A stretch of DNA of 64,000 bases, from the NCBI RefSeq assembly GCF_000003855.2, contig NW_003101677.1, positions 2,932,742-2,996,741 of the forward strand. Reading direction: 5' to 3'. Positions 22,791 to 33,505 of the stretch are shown here, piece after piece. The number at the start of each line of letters is the position of its first letter. Within the stretch, counting starts at the first letter, position 1. The translations under genes were made by a program, and so were the position numbers. The DNA comes from Blastomyces gilchristii SLH14081 (Eukaryota; Ascomycota; Eurotiomycetes; Onygenales; Ajellomycetaceae). The notes below the pieces were generated by a model, which saw only the letters and a list, made by a program, of their open reading frames with translations, made no database searches and was not told the DNA's origin.

Positions 22791-25700
22791 CTATACCACA
22801 CTTCTCTTCCGCAAACCTCTCCTCTGCGTCTGAACAGAAGGCGCTTCTGTCCTGCGTGGCCGCCGGCCTCTAACAATCCGTTTCTTAACCCACCTAGGAC
22901 CCTGCGGAAGTCCGTGAGACGCGGCAAAATCTCTGTCGGAATTCCTAGGCGACTCGGGCTCGCTAGATATTGTTAAATCTACAATAGAACTACTGCTCTT
23001 CTGCGACACGTCTTGATTGGTAACATATTCAGAGTGCTGCGTTGACTCCTTGTCAGCCTCGGTTATGGCTGGGAGATCCAAACTGTCGTCATAGCGCTGG
23101 GGTTTCCGGCGGGGTGAAGATGATACCTGGCGCGGAGATGAAAGGATTTTTCGCCTGCTTCTTCTAGTTACAGACGTGGACGGCGAATTTTCCGCAGCTG
23201 TTGTTGTGCGGGGTGGGGCTGTAGAAACGAATCGTGCCATGGGCGGTGATACACTTGGAAGGTTCCTATCAGGTTCGTAGAAAGGATTGGGGATTACAGA
23301 TCCACTTGAACCAGGGTGGTGTGCAGCTGGCTGGCTATCTTCGACAGCGGAAGGGAGTAATGAAAGCTGGGACTCGTCTTGATCTATAGTCGTCTGATCG
23401 AGCTGAAACAATGGCGGTGAAGAGTTGTAAATGGCATCGGAGCCAAGGGGCATCGGCTGAACATGTTGTGCACAATCATCCATTGGAGCGTCATCGACTG
23501 ACTTTATTCCAGCGTCCAATCCGGTATCGATACACGTCTCCTCAATAGACGGTTCATGCTGTGAGGTGGTTGTTAGGTCCTTGTTAGAAGCCATAGAATC
23601 CTTGGCCAATGCATCATCGGGTTCGAGATACTGAAGCTGATGGCCAGATAAATCTGACAATTTCTGATGATGGGAGCTAGGCTTGTGGGAAGAGGGATCC
23701 GATGTAGGATCTTGTAGCCAAGTAGGGGAGCTGGGCACCTCCGTGACGATCTGCTTTTCAGGCGTACCCCGCGGAGAGCGGTTTGCTGAAGGGGCGGGTT
23801 GGGGCTGGTGATCTTTGCGAAGATGCGTTGAGGGGTTAGGTGGTGGGCTCGAGACAAAGCCGGCAAAGGTAGGGGATTGAACGGTCGGACTAGCACAATC
23901 CGTGACCCCCTTGTTCTCGATGGTTGCGTCATTGTAAGTCCTCGAGTCCTGGACGTTGAACAATAGCTCTTCGGGAGGAAGAAAATCTGAATCAAACCCT
24001 GACCTAAACCCGGCCTCTCGAATCATTGCCGAAATTTCGTGTCGTGTCGGCGACGAAACAGTGGCGACTTCGGGAATCGGGGGCGGAAGTTCAATAGGAC
24101 TGGCTCAGGTATCGCGTAAGCTGACTGGCCCATCAACAGAAAAGGAGAATTTATACCAACAGGTGGTGCTGTGTCTCCTCAACCACCTCTACTGAACCAT
24201 CAGTAGATCCGATGGAGAGCAATTTCGGTTCTATGAGCTCTCCAAATTGCATTTCCCTAAATCCATCATCTTCTCCTTTCCATTCATCGTAACCAGGCAT
24301 CTCAAACATGGTATATCGCGTCACCCCATCATCGTCATCGCCATGGTCGTCTCGAGGTTGCTGTCTATCGCGCCGCGCAAGCCGCAGTGTTAAAATCCCA
24401 TCCGTAACATCTTCGATAACGGCAGTACGATATTTAGACACCAGCGGTTGCCAGTTTGTAGCTTTAGACATGTCCAGCTGCTTAAAGGCGACGATCGTTC
24501 CAGGCTTCATATCAGCGTCCCGTGCATCTTTCAGAATAGACATATCGTCCGGTAAGCCTGGAAGATCATCTGTAGACGCACTCTTATCTGCTGAAGTCGC
24601 CTCTGCGCTAGTCACATTACGGCCGACCCCATTAAGAGACTGAGCTGAGTTGTAATGTTCGTCAGCCCAATCATTCCCATAATCTAGCTGATTTCCATTT
24701 GAAAAACTCGCGTCTCCATTGCACCACTCTTGGTCATAATAATCGGCTTCTTGGCGATTTCGAGATTTCCGCTTTCGCTTCTTGCCACTAGCTTGTTGGT
24801 TTCCTTTAATTTCGCGGATTTTCGCCTGCGCATCCTTATCCCATCGTTGTACGAAAGGGAAGGGCGGCGTGGACAACTCTACATCATCGTAAAGACATTC
24901 CGTAGCTTGAAGGATGAGTCGATCTTCCCAGTTTTCAATCGAATCGATCTTCGCTTCCGTAGATTTATCAATTTCTTCAACTGAGGATAATTTTGACTGT
25001 GGTTTCGGCTGACGTACATGATTGCTCAGCGTCTCTCGCAGTGCCTTCTCACCCTCCTTTGTTTTTGGGGTTTTCAAACCTAGAGAGCCAAATACAAGGC
25101 GCTGCGAGCTAGGAACATCTAGTTTTGACTGTCTCTTAGATGATTCTGTAGCTGTCCCGAAAGCACCGTTGGCGCCATTTATCGGTGTGGTTGACATCGA
25201 TTCAAGAGGACTCAATTTATTAGCGTTCTTGGTAGGCTGCGGGGTCACATCAACACCCCCTTTCGCTATATCCCGTAGTAGCTGTGCACGCTTCCTTTCA
25301 AACTCCGCCTGTTCATCGTTGCCTTTCACCTGACTTTCTGAGATCTCTTCACCTGACATCCCCGGAAACGGGCCAGGGTTAGCCTCGCACCATTTGCGCA
25401 GATCGGCGAAATTAGCATCTTTGTGAAGGATTCCGAGCTCCTTCAGTTTCTCAAGTCTTCTTCGTAACTTGTTTCTCCTGTTGGTATTCTTCGTTCGTCG
25501 AGAACCGGTACCAGGAGGATGGACAATTGGCTGTGGGGTAGCGACGGAGGTCTGCGGGCCATTTTCCGTCAAAGATGTTGTCGCTTGTTGTTTGGCACTG
25601 GTAGTAGAAATATTGATATCTTTTGATTCTGAAACTGATGAACTACCACTGGAGCTTGAAGATGCTTCCGAAGATGCTTCACTCGAGATGGAACCACTGG

Positions 25701-26941
25701 AAGAGACGGAGCTTGTTTCATCCTCGTCGCTCGCCGATTTTGCATCGGAGGATGTTGACCCCTCGGAATCAGATTGTCGCTGATCCTCAAAGCTTACGCC
25801 AAGACTGCGCTTTAGCGAAGACGGACAGGATGTCCGCGCCTTCTGAAGCAAGATCCCGTGAATTTTGCGCTCTCCAACGCATATATCAGCTTGTGCTTTT
25901 TGCTTCTGTTGCCTCGTAGCTCGCGTTTTCGAGTCGGGGGTGGGGGCTGATGAACCGGCCCCTTTTGCTATAGGTAGTTCCTTGCTCCGTTTCTCGTGGA
26001 ACATTATGGCTTCCTCAGACGGGGTAACAGCAGATTCATCGCTCTCGGTTTGATATTCATAATCGTCGTCCTCTTCATCGTCCTCGTCGTCGTCTTCATC
26101 CCCTGCCCTAAGAACAAGCTCTTTCCCAGCTCCATCGGTTTCTTCTTTCCAGTCTGGGTCGTTCTCTTCATCATCTTCGTCTTCAAGATTAAAATCTCTT
26201 GCAAGAGCGTCATCAACCCGCCATCCGCCAAAGTTCAATCGCCTCTTCTTCCGAGGTGGAATTGTAATAGGTGGCCTTGACGACACTGCTTTTTGAATAT
26301 AAGGTTTCCCGAACGGAACACCGTCGATCAAATGCTTCCCATCAATAGTGATCTGATGGCGGCCCGTAAGTCTCCTGGCCATGAGATCACCAAGTTGTAA
26401 TGCGCGTATTCTAGAGCCCACAGGGAGAACACAAGGTCAAAGTTAGCAAATTTGCAAGCAAAATAAAGTCATCAGACAAAATACCATAAAACAAAATATA
26501 GAATAAGGGGCCCGAAACAGGATAAACATACACAACTTCATCCCCATCCCTCAACAGCCCATCCACCTCCATAAAATGTAAACACTCAAACCCCATAACT
26601 TCCACCGCATAATCCTCCAGTCCCCATTGCCCAGCACCACCACCAATGCCACCACCACTCCCACTATCTTCCTCAACTTGCGTCTCAAGTGGAATAACCT
26701 CATTCACATCTTCCAGCAACTGTGCGATTGTCAACCCCCCGCTCCCCGAAGCCGCTGCTGATGCGCCAGATCCAAACCCAGCATTTGGAGCCCGCGTCGA
26801 CGTAATTGTACAAGATGATACCGTGGCGAAGGATGAGACAGCAGAATTGGCTCTGGTGGACGCAGAGCTGGGCGAGGAAGTTGTCCAGAGGACACGGGTT
26901 GTAGGAAGGCCATGCCGCTGTATGACGAGGTGGAGACGCAT
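22791..26941 (-). CDS. Large coilin-like nuclear protein
   Basis: Three exons join in phase: 26941-26532 (donor GTATGT), 26410-24161 (donor GTTGGT, unusual) and 24099-22791, giving 1,322 residues. The N-terminus (MRLHLVIQRHGLPTTRVLW, then about 80-140 LLRDGDEVVIRALQLGDL) resembles the ubiquitin-like start of coilin. It is followed by a basic PPRKKRRL signal, long acidic and Ser-rich disorder, a basic helix (RRNKLRRRLEKLKELGILHK), a KKRKRKSRNR patch and a Tudor-like segment at about 770-870 (KPGTIVAFKQLDMSK, YRTAVIEDVTDGILTLRLA), the order seen in coilin. The third exon is disordered, with a SUMO-interaction-like motif IVDLTISSEPE at about 1259 and an Arg-rich end. The coilin relation is inference from layout. 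The second junction is less certain: exon 3 could belong to a separate gene, although no alternative ATG-plus-promoter is evident. Confidence 0.65.
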
Positions 26942-27912
26942 GGCGCTTAGTGGCTGTTCGGTTTAGAAGGAAGGAAGATAGGAGGGGAGAGAAAAGATAT
27001 GGAATTGATTTGAGTTCCTGCTGCCAGTTTCGTCGTTAGTTTCACCGAATCCTGTGGTGTCTGGTAATTTTAGCGGGTCCTATTCGCCTAGATCCCGCCT
27101 GTGGATGCCATTGTTAGAGCACTTAGGAAAGCATAGACAGTATGGGAGCTTTGATGCTCCTTATCGAGTGAGCTGGTAAATTCTAGCTCCAACCCGGAGC
27201 TTCAAAATATAGCATAGAGAAGAACAGTAGAGGTTATATTAAACAATATGCTGATTAGTGCCAGTCACACTATTACTATTTGCCGCTGCCTCTCGTAGAC
27301 GGTAAAAGTTCAGCTGATAATGCTGTGTCTTTGGTGTTTGCGATGGATTGGAAAGTTCCAAATATTCAACCCCTGGCGATGTCAAACTTGCCTATATTTG
27401 GTCTAGCGCCTAGCGCCAGCTCTCGCTTAACTCTGAATTCTTTTTCGACTTCAATGTATTTTGACTGAGAGTTTGAACCAGGTTTTATTTTTTATTTATT
27501 TGATCCCTATTGAAACCCATCCCGCAAAGAATTTTTAATTACCCCAGTCAATGTTGTTTTTCTCTAAACAAAAATATGTCCCATGCACTCATTGATGCAC
27601 AAAAGCGACGAAAAAAGAAAAAAGATAAAGGGAAAAAGATAAAGGAAAAAGAAGGATTCCTGACATGAAAATGTACGCTTTCGTTATCCGAGCCCATGAA
27701 CCCTCGCTTTCGTGATACATCGTTATCCCAAAAGTTTATATGTAGAAAAGAAAAAGAAAATAAAAGACAGTTGGAAAGAATGGGAATAAGCTATTTGTTG
27801 AGAGAAATAGCAGTTGATCGCATACTAATACTACGATCTTATCACCTCTCGCATACTCAGATGACAGGAGAAGGACTCATATATTTCCCAGTGGAATTTC
27901 AACCTTTAAGGA
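26942..27912. other. Spacer between coilin-like and arrestin genes
   Basis: Nearly 1 kb holding the coilin-like promoter and arrestin 3' UTR. An AAAAGATAAAGGG-type purine repeat lies at 27605-27655. Otherwise no structure seen. Confidence 0.4.
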
Positions 27913-30032
27913 TCAGGCTTGTTTTCCCGCCCCCGGAACGGGTTTCCTAGGGGGAACTCCCATGAAGGGCAATGGCCTTCGTTGCTGTGAGTCCTGTAGT
28001 GTTTGTTGTGTCTGTGGTGCCTGTTGTGGTGGGTATAGGGTCTCCTCGATAAGTTGAGTTTGTTGAACCTGTCCAATTGATGTCGATTGCAGCGGCTGGA
28101 CGGCGAAATGGGAGTTGGCACATTGCCCATCCAGAGGCGTTACATTTGCATAATGGTTATCAAAGAAAGACTCCGTTGATGCATTGCGCGGGCTGCTACT
28201 AGGGAAAAGCCGCTCGTTGTCTTTATTATCCTTTGCTGAACCCTTATTATCAGCCCCTGACCATGATCCTGGGTCTGGAGGGTTATACTCGCGCCGCGGG
28301 CCATCCACTGGCCCAAGAGCATCTGCCATGGCATCCTCATAGCTTGGAGGAGCATCATCGTATTCGGTGTGCACGGGAGCGATTGTCGGGACAACCTCAG
28401 GCCGAGGAGGCTGCGGAGGCGGAACCTCGGATACCTTGCTGACCTTACTAGGAGACCGCCGGACAGCGTCTAAGAGGGCCTGAGGAGGAGCGATTCCAGA
28501 GTATACTTGAACGGGTATCCGGAGGGGAACAACGATAAGCTCAGGCTAGACCGCGAAATATGCATCTGTTACTTGGGTGCTCCATTATGAAATTACAGAC
28601 AGATCAAAGATCCAGCCCTACGTATGAAATGCATCGAGGGACATGGGAGTGTGTATCTGGAAGCCGTGAGTAACGTACCTTCATCATAGCAGAAGAACCA
28701 TGTCTTAATCCAACTTGTACATCCAAGTTGTACGTCCGCGATATATTGCAGGTATCGAATGACGGCGCCACAGAACTGGGCAATGGGGTACGATCCCACA
28801 TGCTGGAATCTATCTTCCACTCCTTCCCAGCGGGAGCGGTTCCATCCCCAAGCGGGATGTTCATATTGCTTTGGCTTACAATGACCCAGCTCCCACTCTC
28901 AGTTCTGGCAAGATCGTGGGCCCGGATGTGTGTATATGCGATTAATTCGACCTGTATCATCTGCAAGAAAATCGTGTCGGAGCTGTCGTTAAGCTTTCTT
29001 ACCAGAATTCGTAATGGAATGGGCTCGTTACAGGTGATGATTGCAGGACTAGGTAATCTGGCATCTACGGAAAATTTGGGAGGTTCTTCCTCGATATCGA
29101 TCAAGGGTGGAGGATTGGTTGTTCGGAAAAGACTCTTCTTCCCAGGTATACTGCTGACTTTTGAAAATTGTTGCTGGCGTCTGGCATACGATTCCGCGCC
29201 GGGTACTACTCTCTCCGGAGGCTCGATGGGCAGGAATTTGAAATCCGCAAACTAGATCGAGTCCCTATCAGCATTCAACTTCGAGGAAGCGAAAGGTATA
29301 TCCAGGATCATACATACCCCTCTATAATTCTCCTTGTAAAACTGTGGCCGCGCAACCGTCGCCTTCACGTAATATCTAATCTCGGCCTCGCCCGGAAATC
29401 CCGTCAGCGACGGTGGAAGTGCCCTACGGACGTGTATATTCGTATCGCGGGCAACCTCTAGCCTTATCGCGCCCATGTTGAGATTTGTCCTCGCATGCTC
29501 ACTGCAGTCATTATTGAAGGGAAACTATAGAGGGCCGAATAGCAGGAGCAATTAGTCGCGGTTTTTTCAAACTCGAAACCGTACGCTACAATATTGCCTG
29601 GAATCTTCTCATTTGACTCACTTTGAAACTAAAGGGATATTCGTGATGGCCGGACGGAAGGGTATAGTACGGGTTACTTCCGACGAGTTCAGACGTATCC
29701 TCAACCGGAAATAAAGTACGGGTTTTGTATAGGAGCTGCAGGTTTGAAACCGCGTGAGTAATTAGCGCGAAAGCTCCAACCTCAATAGACTCGATTCGTT
29801 ATTATAAACAGACGCATACCTTGTGGGATTCCACCTCCGTCCTCTTCTTCTCACTGCGGTCACTATTGGGGTATTTCGGAGCGGCAAGCCTGGTGCTGCT
29901 CTCGCCCTCGAGCTTCACGACGACGCTTGATACGGGAGTATCGGTGGATAGGGCAAGGATGACTTTCCCTGTGATGAAATCGAGGTTCGTAAAATACGCA
30001 TGCGGCCTATCCAGATGGATTCGAACAGACAT
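27913..30032 (-). CDS. Alpha-arrestin (ART-type) ubiquitin-ligase adaptor
   Basis: Alpha-arrestins recruit Rsp5/Nedd4-type ligases to plasma-membrane transporters for endocytosis. Five exons, all junctions phase 0: 30032-29820, 29735-29622, 29524-29318, 29251-28679 and 28545-27913, giving 579 residues. Arrestin-N starts MSVRIHLDRPHAYFTNLDFI with the beta-strand GKVILALSTDTPVSSVVVKL and includes LPSGHHEYPFSFKFPF and IRYYVKATVARP. Arrestin-C covers roughly 200-385 (FSVDARLPSPAIITCNEPIPLR). Beyond it a Pro/Gln-rich tail carries a PPSY motif at 435-438 (DDAPPSYEDA), a Nedd4/Rsp5 WW-domain ligand. The first ATG is used; an alternative would lose the first strand. Cargo cannot be inferred. Confidence 0.85.
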
Positions 30033-30985
30033 GGTGAATAATTGGCTTAATTCGAGTGGGATTCCTGCGCAGAGCGTTTTCCCAACAGGAAATGAGCTAA
30101 CCGCGGGGTGTAACTACACTACTCTGCGAGGCGAAAAGCAAGTATTACACAGACAATTAGAAGGGAGGTGAAAGCAAAGCTGGGAGAGAATCTAGAAGCG
30201 AGCACTGCGTCCTCTAGAAGACAAATTAGGTATTATATCTGTGTTTCTCAAAGAGTAATTTAGAGAATGAAGACACAAGCAGTTTTGTTTGTTCCGGTGT
30301 GTTGCGGGCGGGCACTGGAAACTGACCGGCCGGAGATAAATCCAGGCAGATGTCGTTGTGCCAAGCCCCGCCATATCTTTCGGCTTTCTTGTGGCTTGTT
30401 CGGTTCATGCCACCGCAAAGATTTATACACTGAAGCATTAAAGTAGGTACCCTTCGAGATACATAGGGCTAACTAACGGATGAGCTAGGACAAACATCTG
30501 CTTTCAGCCTTGTGCAGCAGAGCCATTAGTTACTCCGTAATTATGATGAATATGCTTATCGGCACGAAAGTGTTCCGAAACAAGCCAAAACCACAGCAGT
30601 CATTCAGCTTTCTTTCCACGCCTCAAGCGATATGATATGCTTTTAAGATCCTGAGCCACGATACGCAGTTGGTTGGTAGCTTTGTTCCCTGTAACCGCTT
30701 GCCGCCTCAGCCTCATCCACACGTCACTTGCGAGTGCAAAGTTTGTAAAATGGTTCGAGAAATTCCGGATTTGCAGAAAGGGAAATAAAAAAGACAAGAG
30801 AACAGAGGGAAATGCTGCTATCTATCGTTCATTAACACAAACTTATGATACGCCTTTATCTATATCTATCAATACACTGCAATAGCATGGGAATACAGGC
30901 ACATACATGTACCAGGGGTAGGGGCAGGCGAGGCGATTCTGGAAGCAGGGTAAAACTCAAGCATCAGTAAACTCAACCGGAGGAC
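30033..30985. other. Spacer between arrestin and lipase genes
   Basis: Probable arrestin promoter and 5' UTR and lipase 3' UTR. Only short unsupported ORFs. Confidence 0.4.
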
Positions 30986-32446
30986 TTATAGGCCTTCTTT
31001 TGCAAGCATATCTACATTCACCGGATCCAAACGGAATCAGCTAGATCCAAAAGCTGTTTGCAGATATGTGGCTCTCTTACCAGCAATATCCAGATATAGG
31101 GCAAGTGCATTGAACCTGTGGCTCCCCCAGAAACACACATCAGTATTTGCCTGCGGGGTGATCATGCTTAGCATGAAACATCACAAATGGTTAACCAATA
31201 CTCACTTCCTGGTGTTCCCTGTTACTTCAGAGACAACAAGCCACTTCAGACGGTTGGTCCAGTTGATTAAGTCAAGATGGCTAACACCAACAAAGGTGCC
31301 TTTATAGCCCTCTTGACCTCCCCACTTGCTACTTTGGACGCTGACCAGTCCGTCATTCGGGCCTTCCTCCTGCTCGATTATCCGGTGGGACTGGCCAAAC
31401 ACAGACCACAAACTTGGGGTTAGCGAGGCCCCGTACGAAAAGTACCTGGGTGGTCCCTGATAGTGAGTGACGGGTCACCGTCCTTTATTTGCGAGCGAGC
31501 GCTAGTAGATTACACACCTGACATCGTGAACGTCTGGAGTGTTCGGATTGAACTCCTCCTGCATGTACTTGCGAGTGAGTTGATTGAATGCCCCTGATTC
31601 GATTTTCAGCCGCGCGAGAGCGTTGCATACTCGTTTCTCTGTGTTCCGTGTGCTTGAACAAGATATTACCCGTATTCGAAAGGGGATATGACGTACCTCC
31701 AATCTGCCCAAACACATAATCGGCAAATGAAGAACCTACTCTAGTTAGCAGTAGTACTCAAGCAACTTGCGACATGACCAACCTCGATGAGGGGTGGAGA
31801 TCGTAGTCAGGGACAAAACGCGGAAGCTCGTAGGGCGAAGTCTACTAATCATATAACGGGAGTCCAGACCCCTGGTTCCGCTGTAGTCAGAACAGTTTCC
31901 CTGTGCAAAACATGTATGAATAACCCGAAAACACATACCCCTAAATAATAAGGTGAGCCCATATCCAGAAATAATGAAATTTTATGAAAACTTCAAGCAG
32001 GTTTAACATACCATACTATGTCTTTAAATAGAGGATAGTTAGCGAAGACAAATTATCCATCAAACCGTGCCTGCATACATATATAAAATGCAAAGTCTCC
32101 ACTCACGCAATAATATTGACTTCGTCGACCTGAATCCAAGCCTCGATCCCTCTCATAAGCGCTTCGGCTCGTTGCTCAACGGACCCTGACGGCAAGACAG
32201 GAACCGTAATAACATCGATCCCCTGAAGGGTAAACGCCTCCTTGATTCCGCGCCAGTATTGGATTCCTGGAAGATATTTCCCCCCCAGTCTCAACTCATC
32301 AAATCCTAACAGCCCATGGGCAAGCACTATGGGGTATTTTGGCTTCACTATAGAATACAACACCTCAAAGATGGTTCAAGATAGCAAATATATCAGCAAA
32401 TTGCACTAGGCATCATATTTTCTTTCACCAGGGAGGTGGTTTCCAT
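30986..32446 (-). CDS. TGL2-like triacylglycerol lipase (alpha/beta hydrolase)
   Basis: A lipase resembling fungal homologues of yeast Tgl2. Nine exons fit in phase: 32446-32429 (tentative), 32363-32107, 32021-32012, 31900-31783, 31735-31697, 31638-31518, 31445-31206, 31115-31081 and 31011-30986, giving 287 residues. Oxyanion region: KPKYPIVLAHGLLGFDEL. Exon 3 is only 10 nt and supplies His93-Ser94-Met95 of the AHSMG nucleophile elbow; its neighbours have matching phases. Then come GLDSRYMISRL, LTTISTPHRGSSFADYVFG, the acidic Asp in GPNDGLVSV, the His in GVSHLDLINW, and the end DMLAKEGL. Between AHSMG and GLDSR nine extra residues (NCSDYSGTR) are encoded if the CACAG acceptor at 31901 is used; homologues as I recall them read HSMGGLDSR. 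The first exon (METTSL) is the weakest part. Confidence 0.75.
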
Positions 32447-32911
32447 TTTTCTTTTCACTACTTTTTTTTTTCCCTCTCACTGGGCATTACTGACAGTATG
32501 TATGTCGAATTGTAGAGTATTTGTCTTTGATCAAAGGTTCCAATAGCTCAAGGCATAGATCCCGTGGATGAGGCTTTGATGCATTGATTGTCAAGCTGAA
32601 TCCTCACACTCGAAATACTGCGAGTACTTGAGCATTGTTGGGATGATGGCACGGTGAAACTGTTTTACAAACCCACCAAATGACTGGGTTACAGATCGCA
32701 TGCGTCATTCTATGGCGCTGAGAAATAATTCATTTTTGTTGACAAGTCCTGAGCTGAGAGCAGAATGAAATTAGCTAAGTCTCTTGTAGAGAGGCATTCT
32801 CCATTTAAAAAAAACACTTCAATGATGATTCCAGTAAATTTAAGTGACACAATGATAAATATTGAAGCCTGAAGCTAGTGAGCTAAATATTGCAGTTGAA
32901 TAACAATTCAT
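32447..32911. other. Gene-free sequence upstream of the lipase
   Basis: No open frame with recognisable domains. It forms the last moderately GC-balanced stretch before the SINE and the AT-rich block. Presumed lipase promoter. Confidence 0.4.
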
Positions 32912-32924
32912 ACAGAGACTACAC
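32912..32924. repeat. Target-site duplication, left copy (SINE 1)
   Basis: ACAGAGACTACAC, repeated exactly at 33304-33316 on the other side of the SINE. Confidence 0.9.
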
Positions 32925-33303
32925 TACTATTATTATTATTATTCTTCCATTATACTCATATGCAAGCGGAGCTTATGATGGCTCCTTGCGTGATGTTAAA
33001 TACAGGCCAAGTGTTGGTTATACAGGAGGAAATACAGGTGTTGAGACCACGCCAAGATAACAAGAACATAGGAAAATACAAAGGAGTGACTATTAGATAC
33101 ATGCGATAATAACTCCCAGCCCAGGGACATAGAGTGATTTTTGTTGAAGTGATTTGTACACCTCTGTATTTATTAGAAACCTGAGGTGCTTGAGTTCCGG
33201 ATTTAATGTATCCCCTGCGGGTTTCGAACCTGCACGCCTTGGTTTCCCATGCCAAGGCGCTAAAGTTACCAGGTGGCCGCATTAACCATTCAGCCACCGG
33301 GGC
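32925..33303 (-). mobile_element. Intact tRNA-derived SINE (copy 1)
   Basis: A 379-bp non-autonomous retroposon read on the minus strand: a tRNA-like head starting GCCCCGGTGGCTGAATGG at 33303, an unrelated body, and an (AAT)n tail ending at 32925. Pol III box A and box B both match consensus. A perfect 13-bp duplication flanks it (32912-32924 and 33304-33316). A mutated second copy of the same unit is at 52902-53280. The cloverleaf is poor: the acceptor, D and T stems carry mismatches and the anticodon loop does not close well. It is therefore a tRNA-related head rather than a working tRNA. The parent tRNA is not assigned. Its 3' end resembles that of the LINE at 55314-57175. Confidence 0.88.
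33221..33296 (-). promoter_or_regulatory. Internal RNA polymerase III promoter of the SINE (boxes A and B)
   Basis: Box A TGGCTGAATGG at 33296-33286 fits TRGYNNARNNG at every position. Box B GTTCGAAAC at 33229-33221 fits GWTCRANNC. The spacing between them is about 56 bases. Confidence 0.8.
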
Positions 33304-33316
33304 ACAGAGACTACAC
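33304..33316. repeat. Target-site duplication, right copy (SINE 1)
   Basis: Identical to 32912-32924; it directly abuts the tRNA-like head. Confidence 0.9.
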
Positions 33317-33505
33317 AATTCTTGCATTTTTCATCAATCTCAAGATAATTGAAATATTTTAAGACATTGCAAAATGTGTAGAAGCTGTTATAGAATTCAA
33401 TGAAAGATTTTCTAATCTTAGCTGTGTAATCTGTGCTACAGTTAGACTGGCTGATAGAATTATAAATTTCAGATTTAATCTAATTTTATAAGAAGTCTAC
33501 ACTAA
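33317..33505. other. Short AT-rich link between SINE 1 and the first Gypsy element
   Basis: No gene or repeat recognised. GC content falls from here onward. Confidence 0.4.

Noticed and set aside
1020..32446. Secondary-metabolite or transport gene cluster (MFS next to GH16 and oxidoreductase)
   Set aside because: No PKS, NRPS, terpene synthase, P450 or pathway regulator is present; the genes are unrelated housekeeping functions.
33205..33303. Functional tRNA gene on the minus strand
   Set aside because: Boxes A and B are good, but acceptor, D and T stems contain mismatches and no anticodon arm fits well. It is the head of a repeated unit with a target-site duplication, so a SINE explains it better.
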